8,038 bases of DNA, taken from an uncultured Acidimicrobiia bacterium (GTDB lineage Bacteria > Actinomycetota > Acidimicrobiia > UBA5794). Within the stretch, counting starts at the first letter, position 1; each line of letters starts with the position of its first letter. The DNA lies in NCBI GenBank assembly GCA_905480055.1, contig CAJQOW010000133.1, forward strand, positions 1 through 8,038, written 5' to 3'. The notes under the pieces are model-generated. The model was not told where the DNA came from and made no database searches. It saw only the letters and a program-made list of their open reading frames with translations. This document shows positions 1-5,348 of the stretch, in pieces. Made by a program: the position numbers and the translations under genes.

Positions 1-474
1 GTGCTCGAACCGGCCAACAGCAGCGGCAGCTACCTCGCTCACTTCGAAGCAGGGACCGAGCCAACATCGTCGTACACGATCCGTGTGCAGTCGGTACCAG
101 TCGATTTCGACTTCACGTCGATCGCAACAGCCGCCTGGGCCAGTGGTGCAGTGGTTGCCAATGTCGAGGAACTCGCGGGCAGCTTGCGCATGCTGTTCAG
201 CGGAGGAATCACCACCGCCGACTCCCTAAAGAACATGACAGAGACCGGGCCGCAAGAAACCACCTTCTACGGAATCCCAGCATCGTACGGGTTCGGAGTC
301 TTCCGGCTCAGCGACACCCAGTTCGCACACGACGGTTCCATCCCCGGATTCCTCTCCGTCTACGCCCACGACACCAGCACCGGGGCGACAGCGATCTGGG
401 TGGTGACCAACGACGGAGCCACAATCCCTCGCCCCGCCTTCACCACAGTGCTCGCCCAGTTATCAGAGCGCTAG
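1..474 (+). CDS. Serine beta-lactamase-like hydrolase, C-terminal part (5' end outside window)
   Basis: The frame is open from the first base, so the GTG at position 1 is probably an internal codon and only the last 157 residues are visible. The fragment resembles the C-terminal half of beta-lactamase/D-alanyl-D-alanine-carboxypeptidase-type serine hydrolases (PF00144 type). It has a helical segment AAWASGAVVANVEELAGS (about residues 44-61), then SLKNMTETGP, a YGFGVFRL strand, and HDGSIPGF at 110-117, which matches the H-x-G third motif before the last beta strands. The catalytic SxxK and YxN motifs would lie upstream and cannot be checked. The family hydrolyses peptides, esters or beta-lactams, often outside the cytoplasm; the substrate here is unknown. 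The stop TAG lies in the palindrome GCGCTAGCGC, 29 bp before the first dispersed repeat. Confidence 0.75.
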   Translation: MLEPANSSGSYLAHFEAGTEPTSSYTIRVQSVPVDFDFTSIATAAWASGAVVANVEELAGSLRMLFSGGITTADSLKNMTETGPQETTFYGIPASYGFGVFRLSDTQFAHDGSIPGFLSVYAHDTSTGATAIWVVTNDGATIPRPAFTTVLAQLSER

Positions 475-494
475 CGCGCACGCCATTCCGGACC

Positions 495-519
495 GCACAT
501 ATCGGCACATATGCGTGCC
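495..519 (+). repeat. Dispersed intergenic repeat R1 (core 503-513)
   Basis: Core CGGCACATATG is preceded by GCACATAT and followed by CGTGCC. GGCAC (504-508) and GTGCC (515-519) form a perfect 5-bp inverted repeat around ATATGC. It is one of nine same-orientation copies in the window and lies between the hydrolase gene and the six-TM protein gene. Confidence 0.8.
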
Positions 520-636
520 TGAGAAGCCGTGCTGAATGCCGGTTATCTACGGGGCCCGGGCTTGTCACCCGTATCGGGGTCTGGTTTGTCTGTTGGGTGG
601 AACCTAGATTTGGCAAACAGCAAGCCGGGAGTGAGT

Positions 637-1281
637 GTGGAGACAACAGCTACCAGGTGGATTGATAGGACTGGCGGCATAGCGGGGATCTCGTTCGTGC
701 TGCTGACCCTTGCCTCGTGGTTCGTGGCCGCGTCGGAACTTGAGGGCGCCGACCAAACCGCTGAAGCCATTGCCCACGACCTGGCCAATCGTGTCGATGT
801 CATTGAGACGGGTATCGCCCTAGCCACCTTGGCTGCTATCGCCGGGTTCTGGTTCGTCGGGTCTCTCCACCTGCGGCTCACCGAGCGTGGACCATCAGCA
901 GCAGCTTGGGCTGCATTCGGTGGCGGAGTGGCGATGGTGACCCTGATCTTGGCGGGAAGCGCAATCAATTCAGCCGCCTTAGTCGGTTCGCTAGCGGGTG
1001 ACCCTCAGGTGGCCAAGACCCTGTGGGTGTTGGAGGAAGGCTTCAGAGTCTGGTTCGGCGCTCCCCTGATCATGTTCATGCTGGGCGTCAGCATTGTCTC
1101 GATCAACCGAGGTGACCCGCCACGGTGGTTGGGCTGGTCAGGCGTCGTGGCAACAATCGTGGCGGTGGTGAATTCCGCGCTGGACCGTCGTGTGACCCTC
1201 GCCCTCCTCGTCTTCTTGTGGGTGCTGACGCTCGCGGTCACCATGACCATTCGCCCTCAGCCTCGGCAAGAGTCCGAATAA
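637..1281 (+). CDS. Six-TM membrane protein (possibly DUF4386-like)
   Basis: The 214-residue product has six hydrophobic segments at about 14-32, 55-77, 92-117, 139-157, 164-181 and 186-205. It has short charged loops and a soluble segment, ASELEGADQTAEAIAHDLANRVD, between TM1 and TM2. This layout resembles DUF4386-type actinobacterial membrane proteins, but I cannot confirm the family. I chose GTG 637 because GGGAG (627-631) lies 5 bp upstream; GTG 631 is possible, and the longer in-frame ORF from GTG 529 adds a low-complexity leader without a clear ribosome site. The gene is convergent with the two-TM protein gene, with only six bases between their stops. No terminator is visible between them. 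No enzymatic or transport motif was recognised, so function is unknown. Confidence 0.75.
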   Translation: METTATRWIDRTGGIAGISFVLLTLASWFVAASELEGADQTAEAIAHDLANRVDVIETGIALATLAAIAGFWFVGSLHLRLTERGPSAAAWAAFGGGVAMVTLILAGSAINSAALVGSLAGDPQVAKTLWVLEEGFRVWFGAPLIMFMLGVSIVSINRGDPPRWLGWSGVVATIVAVVNSALDRRVTLALLVFLWVLTLAVTMTIRPQPRQESE

Positions 1282-1287
1282 GGGCAA

Positions 1288-1605
1288 CTATGCGGGGGCA
1301 CGCGACCCAGTCGTTGACTCGTAGCGACGGTGGGCAACTGCCAACACGATTGATGCGATGATCGCTCCGATTCCGAGGAACGTGACAAGGATCGAGACTC
1401 CGGTCTGTCTGTTCACGGCACCGTGACAGGGGGACCCCGTTGCCCATCCAGGGTTGTCGAGCGGCGTGCCGCACACAAGACCGGTGAAATCTCGGTCAAG
1501 CGTGGTGGCTCGGAAGAACTCAATCTCCCATACCGCCATCGACGCAATGCCGAGAGCGACGAGGAACACACCCGCTAGAGCCAACAGGTAGCCGAGCCAC
1601 TTCAT
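1288..1605 (-). CDS. Small two-TM membrane protein with paired extracytoplasmic cysteines
   Basis: The product is 105 residues from ATG 1605; a TTG at 1620 would add five residues (MYRRS). TM1 spans about 3-27 and TM2 about 69-92. The loop between them carries VCGTPLDNPGWATGSPC with C45 and C60, then NRQ before TM2. This two-TM plan with a CG...C loop recurs in small actinobacterial membrane proteins of unknown function. The loop is probably outside the membrane and the two Cys could form a disulphide (inference). The tail HRRYESTTGSRAPA is basic and probably cytoplasmic. It shares one repeat-bounded unit (R1 to R2) with the convergent six-TM gene, the only unit here holding two clear genes. 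Confidence 0.7.
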   Translation of the reverse strand: MKWLGYLLALAGVFLVALGIASMAVWEIEFFRATTLDRDFTGLVCGTPLDNPGWATGSPCHGAVNRQTGVSILVTFLGIGAIIASIVLAVAHRRYESTTGSRAPA

Positions 1606-1646
1606 GGAACGACGATACAACGGGACCTATCCGCAAACAGGTCAAG

Positions 1647-1674
1647 GGCACGCATAACGGCACATATGAGTGTC
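1647..1674 (+). repeat. Dispersed intergenic repeat R2 (core 1658-1668)
   Basis: Core CGGCACATATG with left arm GGCACGCATAA and right flank AGTGTC. CAC-g-CATA on the left pairs with TATG-a-GTG on the right, with one G/A mismatch. It lies between the 5' ends of the divergent two-TM and sigma-like genes, so it is not tied to gene 3' ends. Confidence 0.85.
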
Positions 1675-1709
1675 AGAAGACGTGCTCCTCCGATCCGTAG
1701 AGTTGGCAT

Positions 1710-2162
1710 ATGGAAGAAGCAGCCTCGGACCCGCTTGACCTGTACTTGGAGTCGATTGCAGAATTCGAGCCCATGGGCCCAGAGGAGTGTCTCGAGGATC
1801 ATGAAGCCCTTGCGAAAACCGGGAGCAGGGCAGAAGCTGACGCTCGAGAGCGCCTTGTTGAAGCTCATCTCACCATGGTGTACCAACTCGCCCTCACGTT
1901 CACAAGCCGCAATCCAGAGGTTGGTGCGCTTGCTCTCATTCAGGCAGGCAACGAAGCACTCCTCCAAGCCGCATCGGAGCATTCGCCAACCGGTGACATC
2001 GACGGCACCGAGTTCCAGGCGTTTACTCAGCGGCTTGTTGACGAGACACTGCGGAACGCAGGCGGCGATGATCCCTCCGACGGTGGACTTGCTGGCGATC
2101 GAGAACCACGTCGACCGCATCCGCCCGCAGGAACCCTGGGCGCTGAACGAGATCACGCATAA
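1710..2162 (+). pseudogene. Sigma-70-like protein, frame disrupted near 2058-2066
   Basis: The annotated frame gives 150 residues. Residues 7-34 (DPLDLYLESIAEFEPMGPEECLEDHEAL) resemble sigma-70 region 1.2. Residues 44-115 (ARERLVEAHLTMVYQLALTF, then LALIQAGNEALLQAASEHSP and FQAFTQRLVDETLRNA) resemble region 2, with IQAGNEALLQA matching the usual IQEGNxGLxxA. The tryptophans expected in region 2.3 are absent and no region 4 DNA-binding domain is present. From about 2062 the G/C-at-third-position signal moves to the +1 frame: nearly all codons from 2062 to 2157 end in G or C there (reading MIPPTVDLLAIENHVDRIRPQEPWALNEI), against roughly 40% in the annotated frame. This implies a one-base insertion, sequencing error or decay. 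The annotated stop TAA (2160-2162) lies inside repeat R3. It may be a dead or decoy sigma fragment. No strong Shine-Dalgarno site was seen. Confidence 0.55.
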
Positions 2163-2180
2163 CAGCACATATGAGCGTTC
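2154..2180 (+). repeat. Dispersed repeat R3 (core 2163-2173), overlapping the sigma-like gene stop
   Basis: Core CAGCACATATG (one change from consensus), left arm CACGCATAA almost identical to R2, right flank AGCGTTC. CGCATA pairs with TATGAGCG apart from one G/A mismatch. The left arm supplies the last codons and TAA stop of the sigma-like frame. Confidence 0.8.
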
Positions 2181-2242
2181 CGGGTCGGCCGATTCTGATG
2201 GACAGCGTTGTTGGCCCGAGATACGTTGTCTGATGGTCGAGG

Positions 2243-2249
2243 AAGGAGG
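2243..2249 (+). promoter_or_regulatory. Strong Shine-Dalgarno AAGGAGG
   Basis: AAGGAGG lies four bases before ATG 2254. It fixes the start of the 64-aa gene and argues against reading the long open +1 frame (1666-2448) as a single protein. Confidence 0.7.
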
Positions 2250-2253
2250 CCGC

Positions 2254-2448
2254 ATGAGTTCGTACCGAGTCCACAGACTTGCGTGGACAGAGGCCAAGGA
2301 CCCAATCAACCTCGAACGGTTCCTGAACTCTCTCGACGGCGAGGTGGTCGGGATCATGCCGCATGTCACGATGAAGGCGTTCTGGGTTCACGGAACGGAC
2401 TACCTGCTCATCACCGAGAAGGTGGAGGCGAGCGTCAAGGCCGCCTAG
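2254..2448 (+). CDS. Hypothetical 64-aa protein
   Basis: The product starts MSSYRVHRLAWTEAKDP and ends ITEKVEASVKAA. It is soluble, with no TM segment, and has alternating hydrophobic stretches such as GEVVGIMPHVTMKAFWVHGTDYLLITEKV that suggest two or three beta strands after a helix (PINLERFLNSLDG). No family was recognised. The start is well supported by AAGGAGG four bases upstream. The upstream frame is open through repeat R3 into the sigma-like region, but that appears to be a product of the frame switch there. It sits alone between R3 and R4 in a unit of about 360 bp. Confidence 0.65.
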   Translation: MSSYRVHRLAWTEAKDPINLERFLNSLDGEVVGIMPHVTMKAFWVHGTDYLLITEKVEASVKAA

Positions 2449-2512
2449 AGAGCTTCTCCGACCGAGGAGCCGCTGAATGGGAGATAGCTCGTTATCCACA
2501 CGAAACAGTCAC

Positions 2513-2550
2513 CCCCCATAGCGGCACATATGGGCACACGCATATTGCCG
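2513..2550 (+). repeat. Dispersed intergenic repeat R4 with an extra inverted half (core 2522-2532)
   Basis: CCCATA and TATGGG flank the centre of the core copy as a 6-bp stem. In addition CGGCA-C-ATATG (2522-2532) is followed by CATAT-TGCCG (2541-2550), which can pair as 10 bp with a single bulged C. It lies between the 64-aa gene and the 3' end of the PNPOx-like gene. Confidence 0.8.
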
Positions 2551-2567
2551 GATGTGATCGACCCTAT

Positions 2568-3068
2568 TCAGGACATATCAACTTCGATACGCGTGTGCAT
2601 TCCGTCGTGAAACCTTGAGACATACACGCGGTGGGGAACGATCTTGAACACCGCATAGGGCGGGATTGAAATGTCAGCACTCCCGATGGTTTCCTTCAAC
2701 GTATCCGTCAGTTGTTCTGGCGGAACCCGAGCTGCGATGCACTCCATTTGGATGCCATTGAGAAATACAGACGCCGTTGGCGACACGATTGGTTGCGTGT
2801 GATCCATCACGGTGGCAGCAACAGTGGCGTTGGCCTCCAGGTGCTGGACATGGCGAGACTCTGTTGGGGAGAAGAAGTAGAGGTTCAAGTCGTCATCGAC
2901 GATGTATTCGAGCGGGGCAACCCACGGCTTGGCCCCATCGGTGGTCGCCAACACAACAACTCTGTTGCGCCTCATCAGCGCTCCAACCCATGCTTTGGTG
3001 GCAAAGTCTGGGCGCTGAATGGCAAAGTCCTCGATTGCCCCCAATCCTCTCAGTCCGTCAAAATCCAT
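2568..3068 (-). CDS. Pyridoxamine 5'-phosphate oxidase-like (flavin split-barrel) protein
   Basis: The 166-residue product has the split-barrel pattern of PNPOx-like proteins. RRNRVVVLATTDGAKPWVAPLEYIVDDDLNLYFFSPTESRHVQHLEANATVAATV (33-87) gives the first strands and the S/T-x-x-x-H-V-Q-H-L-E-A-N segment, typically near the flavin phosphate. VFLNGIQMECIAARV (101-115) and YAVFKIVPHRVYVSRF (138-153) match later strands. Family members bind FMN, F420 or haem and act as cytoplasmic oxidoreductases or binding proteins; the cofactor here cannot be told. ATG 3068 is preceded by GAGAGGG a few bases upstream. The N-terminal 25 residues precede the barrel. The gene lies alone between R4 and R5 and opposite to its two neighbours. 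Confidence 0.8.
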   Translation of the reverse strand: MDFDGLRGLGAIEDFAIQRPDFATKAWVGALMRRNRVVVLATTDGAKPWVAPLEYIVDDDLNLYFFSPTESRHVQHLEANATVAATVMDHTQPIVSPTASVFLNGIQMECIAARVPPEQLTDTLKETIGSADISIPPYAVFKIVPHRVYVSRFHDGMHTRIEVDMS

Positions 3069-3151
3069 GTCGGCACCCTCTCATAAGTGATCTGAACGGA
3101 CCTGGCTCCGCTCACGACTCTACACAGCCTCGGCCGGGCCCCAAGAGTCCT

Positions 3152-3177
3152 GCAAATATCGGCACGTATAGGTGGCC
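3152..3177 (+). repeat. Dispersed intergenic repeat R5, diverged (core 3160-3170)
   Basis: Core CGGCACGTATA with two changes from consensus, left arm GCAAATAT, right flank GGTGGCC. GGCAC and GTG-g-CC remain able to pair with one bulge. A further CATATG at 3178-3183 follows at once. Confidence 0.65.
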
Positions 3178-3228
3178 ATATGCTGTCAGGGTGTAGCGTG
3201 GCGATGCTGACCGACGATGAGGGGCCCG

Positions 3229-3411
3229 ATGTTTGGGTACGTGTGCGATCGATTCATACCCGGAGGCTCGCATTGTGAAACGGTCGATGCTCCGGCGGCG
3301 GTCCGTGAAATGGCGCTGGAACACCTCCACCAGCACCAGGGACTGGAGTGCCTCGATGGGGAGGCGGCCTCTCAAGTAGACAGCTTGATAGTCCCGAGTC
3401 AGGTGAGGTAG
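3229..3411 (+). CDS. Hypothetical small protein in a 264-bp unit
   Basis: Sixty residues from ATG 3229, beginning MFGYVCDRFIPGG; ATG 3217 would add four. GAGGGG (3219-3224) is a fitting ribosome site for 3229. The frame has fair G/C-ending codon use and several His, Cys and acidic residues (EMALEHLHQHQGLECLDGEAA), but no recognised family, TM segment or signal peptide. It is the only plausible gene in the smallest repeat-bounded unit. The stop TAG is 13 bp before the R6 core. An 87-codon opposite-strand ORF (3112-3375) exists but runs into R5 and looks less protein-like. This call is uncertain. Confidence 0.45.
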   Translation: MFGYVCDRFIPGGSHCETVDAPAAVREMALEHLHQHQGLECLDGEAASQVDSLIVPSQVR

Positions 3412-3415
3412 GGCG

Positions 3416-3440
3416 CCCCATCACGGCACATATCCGACCG
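3416..3440 (+). repeat. Dispersed intergenic repeat R6, diverged right side (core 3424-3434)
   Basis: Core CGGCACATATC with left arm CCCCATCA and right flank CGACCG. The right arm is changed, so the hairpin pairing seen in R2 and R4 is poor here. It lies between the small hypothetical gene and the MFS gene. Confidence 0.65.
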
Positions 3441-3504
3441 TTTGTGGAGGCATCGTGATGCGGGGTGCGGGAACAGGCATTCTGGGATGCGGTGTTGTGG
3501 CGTC

Positions 3505-4689
3505 ATGACCTCAGGTCAGGTCCGTGCGCTTGCGCTCATCTCGGTGGCTCAGCTGCTCGTGTTGAGTCTTTGGTTCTCAGCGTCCGCTGTGTCTGAGTCT
3601 TTGGAGGCAGCTTGGGGGCTGGGTCCGTCTCAGGTTCCATGGTTGACGATGGCTGTTCAGGTGGGGTTTGTGGTTGGGGCGCTTTTGTCCGCAGTGGCGA
3701 ACCTTGCCGATCGAATACCCGCGCGTCGATTGTTTGCGATCTCGGCGACCATCGGGGCGGTGGCCAACGGCGTACTGGTGGTCGTGGGTTCACCTTCGTT
3801 TGTGGTGGTTCTGTTGGCGCGATTCGTCACTGGTGTGGCCCTTGCGGGGGTGTATCCGAGTGGGATGAAGACGATCGCTGGCTGGTTCAGGGAACGTCGG
3901 GGGATGGCGCTCGGGGTATTGGTTGGTGCGCTAACTGTGGGATCGGCCCTGCCGCATCTCGTGCGCGGTGTTGGGTTGGACTGGCAGGTGGTGTTGACCT
4001 CGTCCTCGGTTCTTGCGCTTGTCGGTGTGGCGATCATGCTGGCTGTCGGCGACGGCCCCTATGAGACGTCGGTGTCGGGGTTCTCCTGGCGACATCTGCG
4101 CACGATCGTCTCGAATCGCGGGTTCCGTCTCGCCACGGTCGGATATCTGGGGCACATGTGGGAGCTCTATGCAGCCTGGACCTGGGTCGCTACCTGGGTT
4201 GCAGCATCTGCCTTCGTCGGGTCGCCTTCGATGGCAGCTTTTGCGATGATTGCCATCGGTGGGTTGGGTTCTTGGGTGGCGGGCTGGGTTGCTGACCGGA
4301 ACGGGCGAACTCTGGTCGCGGGTGGCTCGCTACTTGTGTCCGGGACGATGGCAGCGGCAACTGCCGTTGTCTTCGGTGGGCCCTCTTGGATCATCGTCGT
4401 GGTGCTTGTCGTCTGGGGAGCGACGATCGTGTCTGACTCGGCGCAGTTCTCAGCGATGGTCACCGAAGTCGTCGACGACGAGGTTCGGGGCACAGCCCTC
4501 ACACTCCAGACCGCACTCGGATTCTCGTTGACCTTGATCTCGATCTGGCTCGTGTCCGCGATCGCTGACGCTACATCGTGGCAATGGGCGTTCCTCGTCC
4601 TTGTCCCAGGCCCCGTTGTCGGGATTGTCGCGATGATCAGGCTCCGCCGAGCACCATCAGCAGCGCGGCTAGCGGGCGGCAAAGGCTGA
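3505..4689 (+). CDS. MFS transporter
   Basis: The 394-residue product has the length and about twelve hydrophobic segments of the major facilitator superfamily, an inner-membrane secondary transporter. The motif-A loop reads NLADRIPARR (66-75). TM4 and the following loop read VTGVALAGVYPSGMKTIAGWFRERRGMALGVLVGALTVGSALPHLV (108-153), with WFxERRGMALG typical of one MFS branch. The second half starts near TVGYLGHMWELYAAWTW (211-227), and the equivalent loop of the second half reads WVADRNGRTL (261-270). Substrate is not predictable. I used ATG 3505 (MTSGQVRALAL); upstream in-frame starts at 3487 or 3442 would add a Cys-rich stretch (HRDAGCGNRHSGMRCCG) that does not look like an MFS N-terminus. 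No clear Shine-Dalgarno site is seen. It is the sole gene between R6 and R7. Confidence 0.9.
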   Translation: MTSGQVRALALISVAQLLVLSLWFSASAVSESLEAAWGLGPSQVPWLTMAVQVGFVVGALLSAVANLADRIPARRLFAISATIGAVANGVLVVVGSPSFVVVLLARFVTGVALAGVYPSGMKTIAGWFRERRGMALGVLVGALTVGSALPHLVRGVGLDWQVVLTSSSVLALVGVAIMLAVGDGPYETSVSGFSWRHLRTIVSNRGFRLATVGYLGHMWELYAAWTWVATWVAASAFVGSPSMAAFAMIAIGGLGSWVAGWVADRNGRTLVAGGSLLVSGTMAAATAVVFGGPSWIIVVVLVVWGATIVSDSAQFSAMVTEVVDDEVRGTALTLQTALGFSLTLISIWLVSAIADATSWQWAFLVLVPGPVVGIVAMIRLRRAPSAARLAGGKG

Positions 4690-4708
4690 ACCAACGCCTA
4701 CACCAGCC

Positions 4709-4734
4709 GCACAAATCGGCGCATATGAGCGTCC
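4709..4734 (+). repeat. Dispersed intergenic repeat R7 (core 4717-4727)
   Basis: Core CGGCGCATATG, left arm GCACAAAT, right flank AGCGTCC. GGCGC pairs with GCG-t-CC across ATATGA. The A-to-G change in the core comes with a GCG right arm where R1, R2 and R5 have GTG, a possible compensatory change. It separates two tail-to-tail genes (MFS and DoxX-like). Confidence 0.8.
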
Positions 4735-4759
4735 GACATGGCAACATCCGAGGACCTGG

Positions 4760-5182
4760 CTACGGCGAATCCGCACCTGCGTCGTCAAAGTCGGGTGGTA
4801 GCGATTCGCTGCGCTGTGAAGCAAGCCAGAAGTGAAGTACGGCCAGGGCTCCATAGCCCACTGTCTCGAGCGGAGCTCCGGTTAAGGCTCCCAAGACCGA
4901 GAAGGCTCCGCCGACATACAGTGCCGGCCGTACCGCCCGTCCTCGGGACAGGATTGCGATCGCGAGGCCGGCTTCGAGCAAGCCAACGGCGAGCGTCACG
5001 ACCGTGCTCCACGGCAACAGCACCTGCTCGATGAAGGTGACGGCCGGGGAAAGCCAGGACGCTGCGGCCATCGCCTCGTAGAAGGCATCGCTGTCCTGCA
5101 GGACGAAGGCGAGTTGGTGAACCGCACCAATGGCATAGAGAACACCGATGGTGAGTTCGGCAATGCTACGGAATCGCTTCAA
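4760..5182 (-). CDS. DoxX-like four-TM membrane protein
   Basis: The 140-residue product has hydrophobic segments at about 8-27, 57-79, 86-102 and 106-121. The small size, AELTIGVLYAIGAVHQLAFVL in TM1 and the short four-helix plan fit DoxX-like membrane proteins. Related proteins are linked to quinone or thiosulphate redox chemistry in a few species, but most are uncharacterised, and no specific role can be assigned. The C-terminus (SQRSESLPPDFDDAGADSP) is acidic and probably cytoplasmic. The start is TTG 5182. GGAGGG lies 12 bp before it, longer than usual, so translation may be weak or the start slightly different. A small inverted repeat (5225-5240) lies upstream. It is the only gene between R7 and R8. 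Confidence 0.75.
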   Translation of the reverse strand: MKRFRSIAELTIGVLYAIGAVHQLAFVLQDSDAFYEAMAAASWLSPAVTFIEQVLLPWSTVVTLAVGLLEAGLAIAILSRGRAVRPALYVGGAFSVLGALTGAPLETVGYGALAVLHFWLASQRSESLPPDFDDAGADSP

Positions 5183-5224
5183 TCGATTCGACCGCCCTCC
5201 GTCTCACCTGCAACGTCCCAGCGT

Positions 5225-5240
5225 GATCAGACTACTGATC
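5225..5240. repeat. Short perfect inverted repeat GATCAG-ACTA-CTGATC
   Basis: A 6-bp perfect inverted repeat with a 4-base spacer sits about 43 bp upstream of the DoxX-like start, in a gap with no other gene. It could be an operator or part of a promoter region. No -35/-10 pair is convincing, so the role is speculative. Confidence 0.35.
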
Positions 5241-5264
5241 GGATCTCCTCCCCTGAGGTAGACA

Positions 5265-5289
5265 CCCACATCGGCACATATGGGCGCTC
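5265..5289 (+). repeat. Dispersed intergenic repeat R8 (core 5272-5282)
   Basis: Perfect core CGGCACATATG. CCCACAT on the left pairs with ATATGGG on the right (six of seven). GACAC (5261-5265) and GTGTC (5294-5298) form a possible outer stem. It lies between the DoxX-like 5' end and the DUF3179 3' end. Confidence 0.85.
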
Positions 5290-5327
5290 ACAAGTGTCGG
5301 GCAGGTGGGAGCACCTCTGCTCTGGTG

Positions 5328-5347
5328 TCCGTCGGGCTTCGGACGGA
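5328..5347 (-). terminator. Possible hairpin terminator of the DUF3179 gene
   Basis: TCCGTC (5328-5333) and GACGGA (5342-5347) form a 6-bp inverted repeat with an 8-base loop directly after the DUF3179 stop codon (minus strand). There is no T-tract, which is common for actinobacterial terminators but leaves the call weak. Confidence 0.4.
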
Positions 5348-5348
5348 G

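Noticed and set aside
529..636. Upstream extension of the six-TM protein to GTG 529
   Set aside because: The added 36 residues are Gly/Ser/Pro-rich, begin near the repeat and have no clear ribosome site.
1602..2369. 255-codon ORF on the minus strand
   Set aside because: Antisense shadow of the sigma-like and 64-aa genes; it crosses repeats R2 and R3, is Cys/Ser/Arg-rich and shows no domain.
1666..2448. Long + strand ORF of 260 codons spanning the sigma-like gene, R3 and the 64-aa gene
   Set aside because: Its first part (RRAPPIRRVGIWKKQPRTR...) is compositionally unlike a protein, and a strong AAGGAGG marks an internal start at 2254. Only 2062-2160 and 2254-2448 look coding in this frame, explained by a frame switch and a separate gene.
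3112..3375. 87-codon minus-strand ORF opposite the small hypothetical gene
   Set aside because: It reads through repeat R5 and has Arg/Ser/His-rich shadow composition; the + frame has a better ribosome site.
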